Below, piece after piece: positions 46,868 through 57,663 of a stretch of DNA of 64,000 bases; position 1 is the stretch's first letter; each line of letters starts with the position of its first letter. The stretch is taken from assembly GCA_024741835.1 (NCBI GenBank), contig JAENRP010000053.1, forward strand, positions 8,701 to 72,700. Reading direction: 5' to 3'. The notes under the pieces are model-generated. The model worked only from the letters and a program-made list of their open reading frames with translations. It was not told the DNA's origin and made no database searches. The position numbers were made by a program, and so were the translations under genes. The stretch comes from Diplocarpon mali (Eukaryota; Ascomycota; Leotiomycetes; Helotiales; Drepanopezizaceae).

Positions 46868-47581
46868 ATGCCTCCTCTTCAAAGCGGTATATGCGAGAGC
46901 TGCCAGGCAGAAGACGTAGCTCTACGGACCAACCCCTTCACCAAGAAAGAAGAGTGCGAGGAATGCCGTGATGCCGAAATTATCAGCATCACTGTCATTA
47001 AAAAGCAGCACAAGCTTAAGGATACCGATCTTGAAGGCCTAACAATGAAAACCGAGCCTCTGCCTGCAATATACGGCAAGGGAGACCGCAAGTGGTACCT
47101 GGTGAAGGAGGTCGAGAAGAGGGTTGTAGAGGTTAAAGAGGAGCGCGAGAAAGATAAGAAAGACAAGGATGATGCGAAGGCTGCAGCGAAGAAGGAAAAG
47201 GACGACGCGAAAGAGGAGGCAAAGAAAGCCAAGGAGAGCGCGAAGAAGGAGAAGCGTGCTGCTGCCGCGAAGGAGGTGAAGCGCAAGCGCGATAGCGATA
47301 CGGAGCAGGACGAGAAGGGGGATGACAACGGTGATGAGGAGCCTGAGCCGTCTGTCAAGAGGGGACGTGGCAGGCCTGCTGAGGATAAGAATGCCCCAGT
47401 AAAGGCGAAGGCTGCTGCAACTATGAAGGCAAAGGAGAAGGCGGCGCCAAAGGAGAAGAAGAAGAGTACACCTAGCGCAACGAAGGAATTCCCGGCCAAG
47501 GAAAAGAAGATAGCTCCTGTTACGAATGCAGACGGAACCGTAAAGCGCGGTCGAGGCCGAGCTCCAAAGGTCAAGGGATGA
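46868..47581 (+). CDS. small XPA-like zinc-finger protein with AT-hooks
   Basis: One exon, 237 residues. The N-terminus has C9-x2-C12-x17-C30-x2-C33, exactly the spacing of the XPA/Rad14 zinc finger. It is followed by ECRDAEIISITVIKKQHKLK and DTDLEGL, matching the XPA DNA-binding core (C-D-x-C-R-D-A… KLI-K-EAK…YLLKDCDLE). A Trp/Lys-rich strand and a helix run to about residue 95. XPA binds damaged DNA junctions in nucleotide excision repair. After the core comes a long Lys/Ala/Glu-rich helix (about 88-140), then two AT-hook-like motifs, KRGRGRPAED (about 164-173) and KRGRGRAPKVK at the very C-terminus. Rad14 orthologues are larger and lack this tail, so this is probably a paralogue that recruits to AT-rich DNA or chromatin; that role is inference. 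Confidence 0.75.
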   Translation: MPPLQSGICESCQAEDVALRTNPFTKKEECEECRDAEIISITVIKKQHKLKDTDLEGLTMKTEPLPAIYGKGDRKWYLVKEVEKRVVEVKEEREKDKKDKDDAKAAAKKEKDDAKEEAKKAKESAKKEKRAAAAKEVKRKRDSDTEQDEKGDDNGDEEPEPSVKRGRGRPAEDKNAPVKAKAAATMKAKEKAAPKEKKKSTPSATKEFPAKEKKIAPVTNADGTVKRGRGRAPKVKG

Positions 47582-47842
47582 TTGACATTAATATGTCGCT
47601 GTGACACAATTTGGGCAAATAAATTTAGCGTTTGGGCATGTCACTTCATGGGAATATGCAACATCAACACCAGCCCATGGCGATGGATTGCTGGTCATGT
47701 GGAGATGGGGGTTCTCTACCTGGGCATGCCAACCAGGGAAAGTGATAGCAGGGATGTTCGGCTATCAAGCTGCTCTTCGCAATTATTTTCTCAATTTATT
47801 TTCGGCAATTGGACCCTGGAGAGTTTTTCTTTGGAGCTATCA

Positions 47843-48880
47843 CTACTGCCCTCCTATAATAACACTCGAGACCCTGCTTCTAGTAGGCATAATTCCAAAC
47901 GTATTCCAGAACTCTCTGGTATCATAGCACCGTCCCAACGTCTCCATATCCCTCGGTAACGCCCTCACACTCTGCTCCTCCATTAACTCCTCAATCCATT
48001 TAATCTGTTTCCCCGCTCTATCAGCATTGCCGTTCTTGAAATCGAGCTCACCAGCAAGTCCTAGAATGATAGACCACCAGTCGTAGACTTGGAGATCGGT
48101 AAGCATCTAGCCTCACCGTTAGCTTTTCTTGCAAGATCAAGCAAAGGAGGTTCGTACGAATCTCTGTCCCTTCGCCTTCTCAAACTCCTGGTGCACAGCA
48201 ATAACTCCCCTTGCAACATCAACGCCATGCACCATGTGCAGACTTCCCTTACCCCTCAGAAGCTCCTTCGTGCTCGCCACGCGATCAATCCAATGAATTG
48301 GGTTCCTCTGCCCTCCCCACAGCCCAGCGAGATCCAGAACACAACCGGCGCGCCTCAGTAGTTCGTCTTCGGCTTGCCCACGTGCATTCGAGGTGTCGTA
48401 TCTGGAGTGGCGAGTGACCCATTGGTCTTGCCCGGGAATGCTCCATATGCCCGTGCTTCCAAGTTGGATGAAATTGAACTCAGTATTCGCGCTCTCTGAC
48501 GAGCCGCCGTGGCTGTGGACGTATGAATCGTACAGAGACGTAGTCTCAGCGGCGCCTTTGAGTGGGAATGTGATGAGCACAGTCTTGGCAGCTGGCAGAG
48601 CTCGGTACTGATCAGCATTCTCTTTGGATTCCGAGTCGGACGAGAACTTGAACTTGTAGGTTCCGTCTCGACCATTTGTTGTCGTTGCTGCGTAGCTGAT
48701 TTCCTGTGCTTTGAGTTGCGGGATCAGGAAGGTTGATGTCCAGCCTGCGCCGAGGATGAGGAGGTCGACTTTTGATGGCGAGGAACCTGGATCTGGGGAA
48801 TCGGCCTGTCTCTACGAAGCATTTAGTCTTGACCTTACTTGCGAGTTAAATATTTTCCTTACAGTCATGATCAGGGTCAT
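47843..48880 (-). CDS. NAD(P)-binding Rossmann-fold protein, epimerase/YeeZ-like
   Basis: Exons 48880-48863, 48811-48158 and 48106-47843 join in frame to about 311 residues (introns 51 bp each, good borders, GCTAAC branch in intron 2). The N-terminal nucleotide-binding motif is LLILGAGWTSTFLIPQL (GxGxxG-like: G-A-G-W-T-S). Other features are VLITFPLKGAAET, a strand ending FIQLGSTGIWS, the ARGQAEDELLRRAGCVLDLAGLW piece resembling the later part of extended SDR/epimerase enzymes, and a C-terminal helical part with EFWNTFGIMP. It resembles the bacterial YeeZ family of NAD-dependent epimerase-like proteins, function unknown. Two in-frame ATG codons lie in exon 1; the upstream one is used here. 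Cytosolic location is assumed. Confidence 0.75.
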
Positions 48881-50494
48881 TGTGGGCAATTGTCTTGGAA
48901 TCCAGAACTTCCGAGGGTGATAGTGAAGATATCAGACCATTCTCGACACGTGATTTATAGTTTGAGGTGTGTATGTAGTGATGAAGTGGTATTCGTACAG
49001 CGCTCTTGTCATTTCCCCGAAATACAGCCAAATGCAGTCCCATCCTCAGCCTCAGCTTGCGTACAAATGCTGCTGTAGTAGCTGTTTGTGCATAGACGAC
49101 GTAAAATCGACAATAGGACCTGTTGAGAATCTCGCAAAGGCGGCCTCGAGCTTGTGAAGAGCATAGTAAGAACTTACAACTATTGCTACCAGATTACCAA
49201 GCTTAAGACCCAAGAATGCTGTCACATACTTTATAGTCTTCTTAAACAGATCAATAGGAATATTTTCACCTCTAGGTATACCGCGCACGATCTTAAGCGA
49301 CACGAATAGGTGTTGATGTAAAGCAAGATCCGTGTTGTGGGATACTCTGGAAGGTTTTTTTTTTCTTTTTAGAAAATCTTTCATCGAGACTCGGACACTG
49401 ATGGCTGGTTCTGGACGAGCACAACACTCCCAGCATCCCCGGCCCCCTTACCGTCCTCAGATATATCGATTACTACGACGTTCAAACCCACTTCTCACGC
49501 CTGAAGTAATAGCATCCATATCCGTAAGAAGTGCCCGGATAGTAGCTTTCTTGGTCTGACACAGGCCACACACATTCGAGATTCATAGACCTCTTTAAGA
49601 GACGGAAATGCCAGCAACCGAACATGCAAAAGAACCAGGGGTCGTTTTCAGAATAAATTTGCGGGATCTGCGGGTGTCAGGTATGGATTCATAACCCCGC
49701 GTCCTCTGATAAAGTCAATCAAGCTTTTCGAAAAGTCCAGCTAAGCCACCTCTCTTAGACGCACCCTGCCTTCTCCCGCTGATGAGAGCTGTCTACTAGT
49801 CTAGATCGACGCACCCTTGATACTAAGCGAATACACATGCACTTAGTCACCGCATGGCATTCTCAAAACGTGGAAGTAAAGACCTGAAAGATGAGCAAAA
49901 GGCAATCTCGACATTGGATTGGGTCCGTCTTTCAATATTCTCAAAACTCGACGCGCTTCTCAGCGGTACGGCTAGGTATAGTTTATTTATACCAAATAAA
50001 TTGCCCCTTTATTAAGCGAGCCCGTTGGCGTGGTTAAATATGTGTACAAGTCTTCATCGAAATGAACGTCATCCCTGGGTTGCACATGGATGCAAATAAG
50101 TGTTACGACTGAGCAATCTGGAGGCGTGCTCCTACTTCGTTTGAATTTCATAGGTTCCGGTCCGTGGCATACTGTATCTTCACTCCGGTAGTGGAGAAGT
50201 TGGGTACAATATTGGTCGAGAACGAGAAGAAAGGAGCTGCCGAGAGCTGGTGAAGCTCGGCTCAAGCGATACTATGCACCTAATTTTCCATCACTAGATC
50301 CAGCACAGGCGAGCAGCATCAATGGCGTAAAGCTTTGTTGAAAGTAATAAGCTATTTCAGACTTATGCACTTTCGAATATGATGCCAGACTCTCTTTATG
50401 GCCTTGGATTGAAGGTTCCGAGACTTTGAGTAAGAACACGATATTATTGCTGATAAGCCGTATGTATTAGAGCATATATTTATCTCGGGTACTA
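48881..50494. other. intergenic with possible small coding pieces
   Basis: No confident gene. A minus-strand open stretch at 49052-49384 and another at 49987-50265 have mild protein character. The latter includes STPPDCSVVTLICIHVQPRD and an acidic tail, ending in a stop at 49987. No start or splice partner was found. They may be exons of missed genes or relics. Confidence 0.4.
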
Positions 50495-51298
50495 TCACAG
50501 ATGTGAGATGACGTAGTCCTGCTGCACTTCTGGGCCCCGTCTCTGATACTCAATCACATCCGCAATACACGCTGCCAGCTCTGTACCAGCAATCAAATCC
50601 ACCAGATGGAAAGCTGCGTCAATACCACAAGAAACCCCGCCAGACGTGATGAGTCTGGGTCTTGAAACTTCTTTCGAATCAAACCAGCGTGCCCGAATGA
50701 CGTTGGTTTTAGAGAAACCTAGATCGTTACAGCTCTATGCGAAGGCGAGGGGATAGATGAGCTTACTTCGTGCACAGAGTTTCCTCATAATTGGCAGCGC
50801 ACTCCAGTGCGTGGTTGCAGTCATCCCATCCAGCTTCCCTATTGCAGCCAGAAACAAGCTTCCGGTGCAAATCGTTAATGTGAAGCCATCTTCCAGAGTC
50901 AAATACCGGTCCAGCAGGTTGATCAGAGTGCTGCTTGGACTAGTTTTATCACGCTTCCACGCCTCGACGATATTTATAATAGAATTTGTCGCACCCCCTG
51001 GCACGAGGAGGATATCCCATTCAGCCACTCGCTCCAACGCTTCGCCTAGCGAGATATCTCGGGCAAGCGACACCCCCTCCAATGCCCTCGTAAGCTCTGT
51101 ATCAGAGGCAATGAATAGCTCGAATATCTGCTTTCCGCTTGCATGACGGTTCGCTTGACTGAGAACCTCGATAGGGCCGTTTGCATCGAAGGTATTCAAA
51201 TCCGGGAAGAGAGGGATGAGGACTTTCAATGGGTGCTGGTGGGACTTGTTGAGAGCGCGGGGAGTGATAGACATTTTGATGTCTCCAAAAACGTCCAT
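50495..51298 (-). CDS. DJ-1/PfpI family protein (GATase1-like)
   Basis: Exons 51298-50767 and 50718-50495 (intron 48 bp, GTAAGC…TCTAG) join to 251 residues. The DJ-1/PfpI fold is shown by KVLIPLFPDLNTFDANGPIE with its conserved glutamate (about E44), DILLVPGGAT, and the nucleophile elbow TICTGSLFLAAIG with Cys144. ATTHW follows, where His164 is the typical partner in the subgroup related to AraC-linked GATase1 domains, then ITSGGVSCGIDAAFHLV in exon 2. Members include isonitrile hydratases, protein deglycase-like or chaperone-like proteins and regulators. The substrate cannot be told from sequence. The start at 51298 adds eight residues before another ATG; either could be used. No neighbours suggest a pathway. 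Confidence 0.88.
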
Positions 51299-53853
51299 GA
51301 CAATGAGAGAAGAGGGAAAAACCTTGAAGCGGAATATACTGATTCTGAAAACTCTATTAACTGTGGGTCAAGTCAAGTTGCGTGTGGCCCAATTTAGCAA
51401 TTGACACAGATCTATGCTTTCACAGATTTGACCGCAAATTTGCTCAAATCTTCAAGTTTTAAGTAAATTGGTGATGATGATAACATGAAAGATGCTGCAC
51501 ACGCATGTGTAGTTGAACGGGATCTATTGTGTAGCTCTCAGATGCCGGGGACAATATACCCTTAGCTGTCAGCTATGTAGTTGTTCCTTCCATACCCTAG
51601 TCGCATGATTTGAAGATCAGAAGCGGAGTAGAGCAAAGTGGAAACGTTAATCAGGGGCTACGACGAAAATAGTGGCGGAAGACTATATTGTAAACAACGG
51701 TATATTAACCAGGGCTCGCTAACGGCGCATCAACCTCATTCGGCTGCAGATTCTCGAAATCAACTGTTAGGAGTTGGAGGATAATCAATTTATTTCTACT
51801 TGCAAGAGCCAGGTAGGACTCGAAGTCTTCCCCCAGGTCTACTGCGTATTATGTATTCAAATAACGTAGGTTGTAGATGGTACCATGCTTTGCGAAATCT
51901 CTGTTAATCTGCGATCCAATACTCTGGGAGAATTGAAGGATGAATTGCCGAAATGAGAGGCATAATCATGGGATCTAAGTCTGTCCCCCCCTTTTTTTTT
52001 CCGTACGTGGAACTAGACTCTACCAACTACATCGCTCGACCGAGAAACGATGTGTCGGGCGTTACTTTGAAAAATATGATTCTTTCTTTCTCCTCCTTTG
52101 ACCGTTTCCTTGAATGTGGAAAAGATTATCGATACGGCTAGCTCGTAAAAGCGAGAGCGTTAATAAATCAAAGCTCCACAGACGGTTGCCGTAGGTTGGA
52201 ATTTTGAAACTGAATTATTTGGCCCTATGCTTGAGTGCGGCTCGATCCGAGGCAGTATAGTTACTGATGTAGAGAGCCAAAACAATGGAAATCACATGGG
52301 AAGTGTCACATGATTGGCACGAGCCTGGAAAAGGATAAATACATAGCCTATAGCGTGCTAGAGAACAATATCAAGTCACCTCACACACACAAATTCGATA
52401 ATCTCTTGAGCCTTCATCCGGTGGTTTGCCCAATTGTGGTGCAGACCCCCTCTTGTTTGGGTTTTCACATGAGTGCCTGTTCTCGTCTTCTCCCCCTAGT
52501 TTTACATTGATGGTTCATCATTGTGGAAGCCTTGTCAGGGAGATACATGGAATCAAGTACAGTCAGGGAAATACTTCAATCAGATGATGTAACATGATGC
52601 AGTTTCGTAAATGATAACTCTCCAAAAATTTCACAGTAGACTCGATGAAATTGTCTGAGATGAAAAAAATGACGCCTACAGCATTCGATATCTTGTTTTT
52701 GGTCTTGATCGTACCGAGGAGACTACCCAGAGCATTAATTTTACTTGAGACAATCCTAAGAGCGAGGAGATTATTATTACTCGGATTTTGAGGGGCTCTA
52801 GGAGCGAAGATGGGACTACTTTGGGAGTGTCCCATGCTTTCTATGGATCTTGAAGAATATGTCTTATGAAGTTGGAACTTAAAAAGATGCCAGGAAATGC
52901 AATAGCTAGGGCAAGATTTTTTCTTGCAAGAGACGTGGCTAATAGATAAAAGAGAATACAAGCTGTGTGTTTATGTTCGTGGTGCAATGATCCAAAGTAT
53001 TGCTCGCCCGGTAGAAGCGCTAACTTGAACCAAGGGTTTTACTTGTAAATTTCACCCAGTCTACCTAAGAAAGTACTAGAAGCAAATGAGGCCTATTCAA
53101 TATGCGCGCCTTATCAGATATGATTTAGAGCCTGCGAGACAAGAATCCACGAACAGCTAGCCGAGAAACCCACATCACAGTACTGCAACTCAACACCATC
53201 TCAAGGGTTAAGTAACGCAAACTCGATAGAATTATTTCTCGCCCACAACTGCCAATCGTGCAAGGGAGAGACCTGCCACAGAATACCTGCACCCATTCGT
53301 CAGCGGGTAAAGATTTAACAAATATTGAAACCAGAGACTGACTCGGTCATGAACTTTTCCAATCATAACAAGGTTGGAGATCGGACGACGAATGAAAAAC
53401 ACCAATGGAACATCTAACTCCCAATCTTTGGCTCTTGAGTCGCTACATGGTATGAGACATGATCATTTGTTTCTTGCATAATAAGAGAGCGGAAAGGGGC
53501 AAAAGCTATCACTAGCTGACTCTGCCGCAAATCAACGGGCCAAAGACTTAAGATACAGTACGCAATGAATTTGCTAATATTTTGGGTTGGATTGACCTGT
53601 TGATATAAGTGAGAGCGTAAGTACGAGTGTTAGTGTCAGTGTAAGTATGAGTATGAGGTTGAAGAGACATGTACAAACGCCGAGTGTCGGATATTTCTAT
53701 TTGCCCGCTTCCAGCCTAGCGGTAGATCATGCTCAGCCCCCGCTAGCCGGACCGAACAGCCACAGGATTTGGAAATCCTTGACCTTCCTATTCCTTTGCT
53801 CTTCTCACACCACCGGTGACCACACAACCACAACCTCCAGCACCACTCGACAA
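51299..53853. other. intergenic with relic fragments
   Basis: About 2.5 kb without an intact gene. A minus-strand piece at about 53.16-53.3 kb has protein character (SPLHDWQLWARNNSIEFALL) followed by a TAA. A minus-strand open stretch at 52563-52961 contains a plausible helix-rich part but no start context. Both could be decayed genes. The last about 250 bp is the CA-rich kinase promoter/5' UTR. Confidence 0.4.
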
Positions 53854-53997
53854 ATGCATATCGAATACGATAATATTAATATACTTCCTTCCGCCCGCCA
53901 GATCCTGATGCAAACCGCGCAGAACCAACAGACACTGTACCGAAACTACCTCTCGCAGATCAGGGCAGATGCCGAGAGACGCCGTGGTGCACCATGA
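53854..53997 (+). CDS. 47-codon upstream ORF overlapping the kinase start
   Basis: ATG at 53854 opens a 47-codon frame (starting MHIEYDNINILPSAR, then a Gln/Arg-rich helix) whose TGA at 53995-53997 overlaps the kinase ATG at 53994 as ATGA. The peptide is charged, helix-prone and of coding-like composition. Such an overlap would let ribosomes terminate and reinitiate on the kinase, so this could be a translational control element or a conserved micropeptide. A longer in-frame upstream ATG exists at 53647, but the 53854 ATG is the one with a CAAA leader. Function is inferred from arrangement only. Confidence 0.45.
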   Translation: MHIEYDNINILPSARQILMQTAQNQQTLYRNYLSQIRADAERRRGAP

Positions 53998-55514
53998 AGT
54001 CGCCTGCCCCCGCCATCAACACTGTGCGCGGATTCAATACTCCTCTCATCGGATCAGGAGACGAAGATTCGGATTACGGACCTCGGACTCCCTCTCGCAG
54101 GCACCAGGTCCTCGAAGATGTCGTCAGCGCGAACAGCAGCCCGATGCTGAGATCCACATCTGCAACAGGAATGGGAGGAATCAGCAAATTGAAGCTGCAG
54201 CTTGAGACACTGAACTTGAACAATGATTCGCGCTGCAGCTCTTTGGTGCGGAGCAAGAGTCAGTTCAGAAGCCAGCCACAGAGTAGCACAGGCACCAATA
54301 CGTCAGACGGCTTTAGCGATGACGAGATATCTGATATTACCAGCTACGAAGTTCCTCTTGAGCACGAATTTATCAGCGAGAGCGTTGCCGAGAAGCCACT
54401 TTACGGCGCGATCGAAGGAGGACTGGTACAGGATGTCAGGTCAAGGAAAATGGCCGCGACGGACTTTGAGCCTTTGCGCTGTCTTGGAAAGGGCACATTC
54501 GGCACAGTGCTTCTGGTCAAGCAGCAGAAAACCGGCCGCCTCTATGCGCAAAAGCAATTCAAGAAAGCCTCCTTGACCGTCCACAAACGCCTGATTGAGC
54601 AGACCAAAACTGAACGGTCGATCCTTGAAAGCGTCAACCGGCACCCATTCGTCGTGAAACTGTTCTACGCGTTCCAGGACCACGAGAAGTTATATTTGAT
54701 CCTTGAGTACGCGCAAGGCGGAGAACTGTTCACACATCTGGCTCAGGAGCGTATGTTCACCGAAGAAGTCGCGTCTTTTTACATGGCGGAAATGGTTCTT
54801 GCGCTCGAACACTTGCACCGCAACCTCGGAGTCATCTATCGCGACCTGAAGCCCGAAAATTGCCTCCTGGATACCGATGGTCACCTCTTGTTAACCGATT
54901 TCGGTCTATCAAAAGTAGCCGTTGACGAAAATGACCGCTGCAACAGTGTTCTTGGGACAGTCGAGTACATGGCCCCGGAAGTTATTCTAGGTCAAAAATA
55001 CGGCATGGCAGTTGACTGGTGGTCGTTCGGCGCACTGGGCTTTGACCTGCTGACCGGAGCACCACCATTTGTTGCCCAGAACCACGCGAAGATCCAGGAG
55101 AAGATTGTGAAGCAAAAGCTCATCATGCCATATTATCTCGGCCCCGATGCAAAGGACCTCCTCACGCGCCTTCTACGCAAAGAACCTAACAAGCGTTTGG
55201 GAAGCAACATGCCGAAGGATATGCAGACCATCAAGAAGCACCGTTTCTTCCGGAAGATCGACTGGAAGAAACTCGCGCGCCGAGAGATCGAACCACCGAT
55301 TCAGCCGCTGGTCACAGATCCAGAGCTGGCGGAGAATTTTTCGGAGGATTTTACGCAGCTAGCTTTGAGCCCTGTTTTGACGAGCATGAAGGCGCCTTGG
55401 ACGACTACGGGCAGCGCAATCGAAAACCCGTTCGGAGGGTTTAGTTATGTCGCTAGTCAGAGCCTGTTGGACGGGAATATGTTTGTCGCGGCGGGTGCTG
55501 GGGTTGCAACTTAG
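53994..55514 (+). CDS. S6K/Psk1-like AGC protein kinase
   Basis: One exon, 506 residues. The N-terminal 155 residues are Ser-rich and disordered. The kinase domain (about 158-418) has LGKGTFGTVLL (glycine loop), K187 (ATP lysine), YRDLKPEN with catalytic D284, DFGLSK (D302) and the activation loop RCNSVLGTVEYMAPE with Ser318 as the PDK1-type site. The AGC C-terminal extension ends in the hydrophobic motif NPFGGFSYV (S484 as the TORC-type site). The closest known type is fission yeast Psk1 and other fungal ribosomal S6 kinases, which act under TORC1 and PDK1 to couple nutrients to translation. All catalytic residues are present. The start codon is overlapped by the stop of a 47-codon upstream ORF. 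Confidence 0.92.
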   Translation: MKSPAPAINTVRGFNTPLIGSGDEDSDYGPRTPSRRHQVLEDVVSANSSPMLRSTSATGMGGISKLKLQLETLNLNNDSRCSSLVRSKSQFRSQPQSSTGTNTSDGFSDDEISDITSYEVPLEHEFISESVAEKPLYGAIEGGLVQDVRSRKMAATDFEPLRCLGKGTFGTVLLVKQQKTGRLYAQKQFKKASLTVHKRLIEQTKTERSILESVNRHPFVVKLFYAFQDHEKLYLILEYAQGGELFTHLAQERMFTEEVASFYMAEMVLALEHLHRNLGVIYRDLKPENCLLDTDGHLLLTDFGLSKVAVDENDRCNSVLGTVEYMAPEVILGQKYGMAVDWWSFGALGFDLLTGAPPFVAQNHAKIQEKIVKQKLIMPYYLGPDAKDLLTRLLRKEPNKRLGSNMPKDMQTIKKHRFFRKIDWKKLARREIEPPIQPLVTDPELAENFSEDFTQLALSPVLTSMKAPWTTTGSAIENPFGGFSYVASQSLLDGNMFVAAGAGVAT

Positions 55515-56459
55515 ATGCGAAATCCATATTTGGGATTGGAATGAAAGTTCGCATTCAAGTTGGGTCTGGGGAGTCCGGGCACAGAATTTAGTCGCGCCTG
55601 CTACCCATTGCCTGAGTATACAATAGACGTTGGTATATCTGAACAATCGAGGGCGATATATCCTTGCGGTATCGGCACAGGATCGGCGCCTGGAACAGAA
55701 AGCGATATAATATTTGGTAACTGAGACGGAGCATTATAGGGCTTGGAATAGACACATTGCGTTGGCCAGAAAGTGGGCTAGTACATCAGATGGATCGGCG
55801 GATGCTGGTAGATTACCGCTGGTTTTATGAGATCCGTATTAATAAAAGTTCATTGTTTTTATGTTGTCGAGTATTCGTGTTGAACTAAGATGAAGTGAAT
55901 CGTTCACGTGGGTTTCGTGAAAATTGAATAAATATTTGGCTTCATGAATTGATGTTTGGCAGTAAGATGCAACTTTGCTGTAAATATTGAATATTACATA
56001 GTTTTTAAGATCAAGTCAAGTTTCTAGTTCAAGCAAGTATAGTAATTACTACATAATATCTAAAAGTCTGAAGAGAATCTGGTCAGGCGAGAACAGCAAG
56101 TATTCGAAGATGATCTTGAAGTAGCCTTGTTCGAAGAGGCAACTCGGCTACTCTGTTTCTTAGATGAGCCTTTGCTAAAGTCTTAAAGCAGAGTTGATGA
56201 ATATAGCAAAAGTCTCGTATATTTCATATCCACGGGTCTCATTTACGCACCTTATGTTTATTTACGTAAGCGAGATATTGTTTCTTGTTTTTTTTTTTTC
56301 AATCTAGTTGTTGATAGAATTTTACTCCAGCGTCTAGTTTCAGCCAGTGTGATGAACATCCAGACGTCCAACCTTAAATTTCAGCAATTCAACAAGTCTT
56401 GGGGGTCAATCACTAAGACACAACTTGAACAAATCCTGTCAATTCTTTCTTGCCCTTGA
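55515..56459. other. intergenic, AT-rich
   Basis: About 950 bp of AT-rich sequence between the kinase and the glycosyltransferase pseudogene. No coding signal was seen. Confidence 0.5.
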
Positions 56460-57663
56460 TCACCCGGTCTCTTGTCTTGCCAGAGTCGGCGTCGCACAAA
56501 TCAAATCCTCTCCAGTTTCCTCTGGGGAAAGAAGCTCGACCGCACGCTTCGACTCCCAATGTACGGTCTTATATCTACACATTTCTCCGGACGTCCCAGG
56601 TCTAGGGTCAGCATCACGAAACTCATCTCTCTTGATTCGATCTCCCAGCGCAGGTAGTCCACCTACGGAGTTGTGAAAGACCTTGTACCTGTGACTCTTC
56701 TCTCGCATCTCTACGACGAAGTCCTCCGCTGCCTGTTTCTTTTTTGCGTCCGGCTCGTCCAGCGGCGTGGTCAGCAGCTCCATCTGCTTGTATCCGTCAA
56801 ACTTGGTCCGGATCGCCCCCAGACGCCGTTTCAGATGCCTTCCACCAACACCGCTTTGCCGTTGAAGAACTCTCGCCCGTTCCATCTAGTGCTGGCATCT
56901 AGGAGGTTCCTCGTACGGTCTCCGACCAGCATTTGAGCCACGTTGTCACTCATGGTCAAGATCCTGTCTTGGAAATCCCAGTCGGCTCATCCGTGAGCGA
57001 GCCTAATATCCTGGATCAGCGGTAGCTTGTGGAAACCTTCCGCGTTGGTCCGCCCTTTCCAGAGTTCCTTGTAGCCGTCGTGCCAGTTCTCGATGAAGGC
57101 GTCCCCTTTCCGGGCAGCCAGCATGTAGTTGCCGAAACTCCCCCACTGCTTTCTGACCTGGCCGCTGATGACCCAAGCCCCCATTTCATACGGGCTATGG
57201 TGAGCTGAGAGAGCGTCACAGAAGCGATGGTCTAAGTGCATGAGGAGCATGTTTCCTACATCCATCCAGACGCCTCCGTGGACATACAAGAGTGGCAGCC
57301 GCACGAGATCCGCCGCGTGCTATGCTGCGTGTGGCCCGTTCATGGTCTGCTGGTTGAGGCATTTGAGGAACCAGCCCCTGCCCACAAACTTGTAGACGTT
57401 GTTGGGAGAATCTTCAGCCAGATCGACGATCCGCACTGTCCAGGACCTGCCGAGTTTTCGTACCCAGTCTACCACCGTCTGTTGGTAGCTCGGATACATG
57501 GCCTCAAGGCCCTTTTCCCAGAGCGCCCAGACATTCCTTTCGGAAATGACTGGTCTGAAGGTCTCGAGTTCTCTGAATATATGCGACTCAGAGTAAGATC
57601 AAGTTGCGTTTCTGGGACCTTGGCCAGCAGTGTCGACGATTTTGGGATAGAGAACCGTGTCAT
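56460..57663 (-). pseudogene. capsule-synthesis-type glycosyltransferase, broken
   Basis: Read leftward from the ATG at 57663, the frame matches the fungal capsule polysaccharide synthase/GT32-like family. It has an N-terminal leader, a VWALWEKGLEAM piece, LGRSWTVRIVD, the sugar-nucleotide region LLYVHGGVWMDVG (with the DxG/DXD-type aspartate), RKGDAFIENWHDGYKELWKGRTN, and an EEFVRDM-like helix near the end. It is interrupted by a frameshift at about 57535, TAG at 57320-57322, TGA at 56987-56989 and a frameshift at about 56835. No intron with consensus borders removes these. The enzyme would transfer a sugar to a cell-surface polymer. The coding character on both sides of each lesion suggests recent inactivation. 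Confidence 0.8.

Noticed and set aside
46879..47607. Long minus-strand open frame (242 codons) opposite the XPA-like gene
   Set aside because: It is the antisense of Lys/Ala/Glu-rich codons, giving a Phe/Ser-rich artefact; the plus strand carries the zinc-finger motif.
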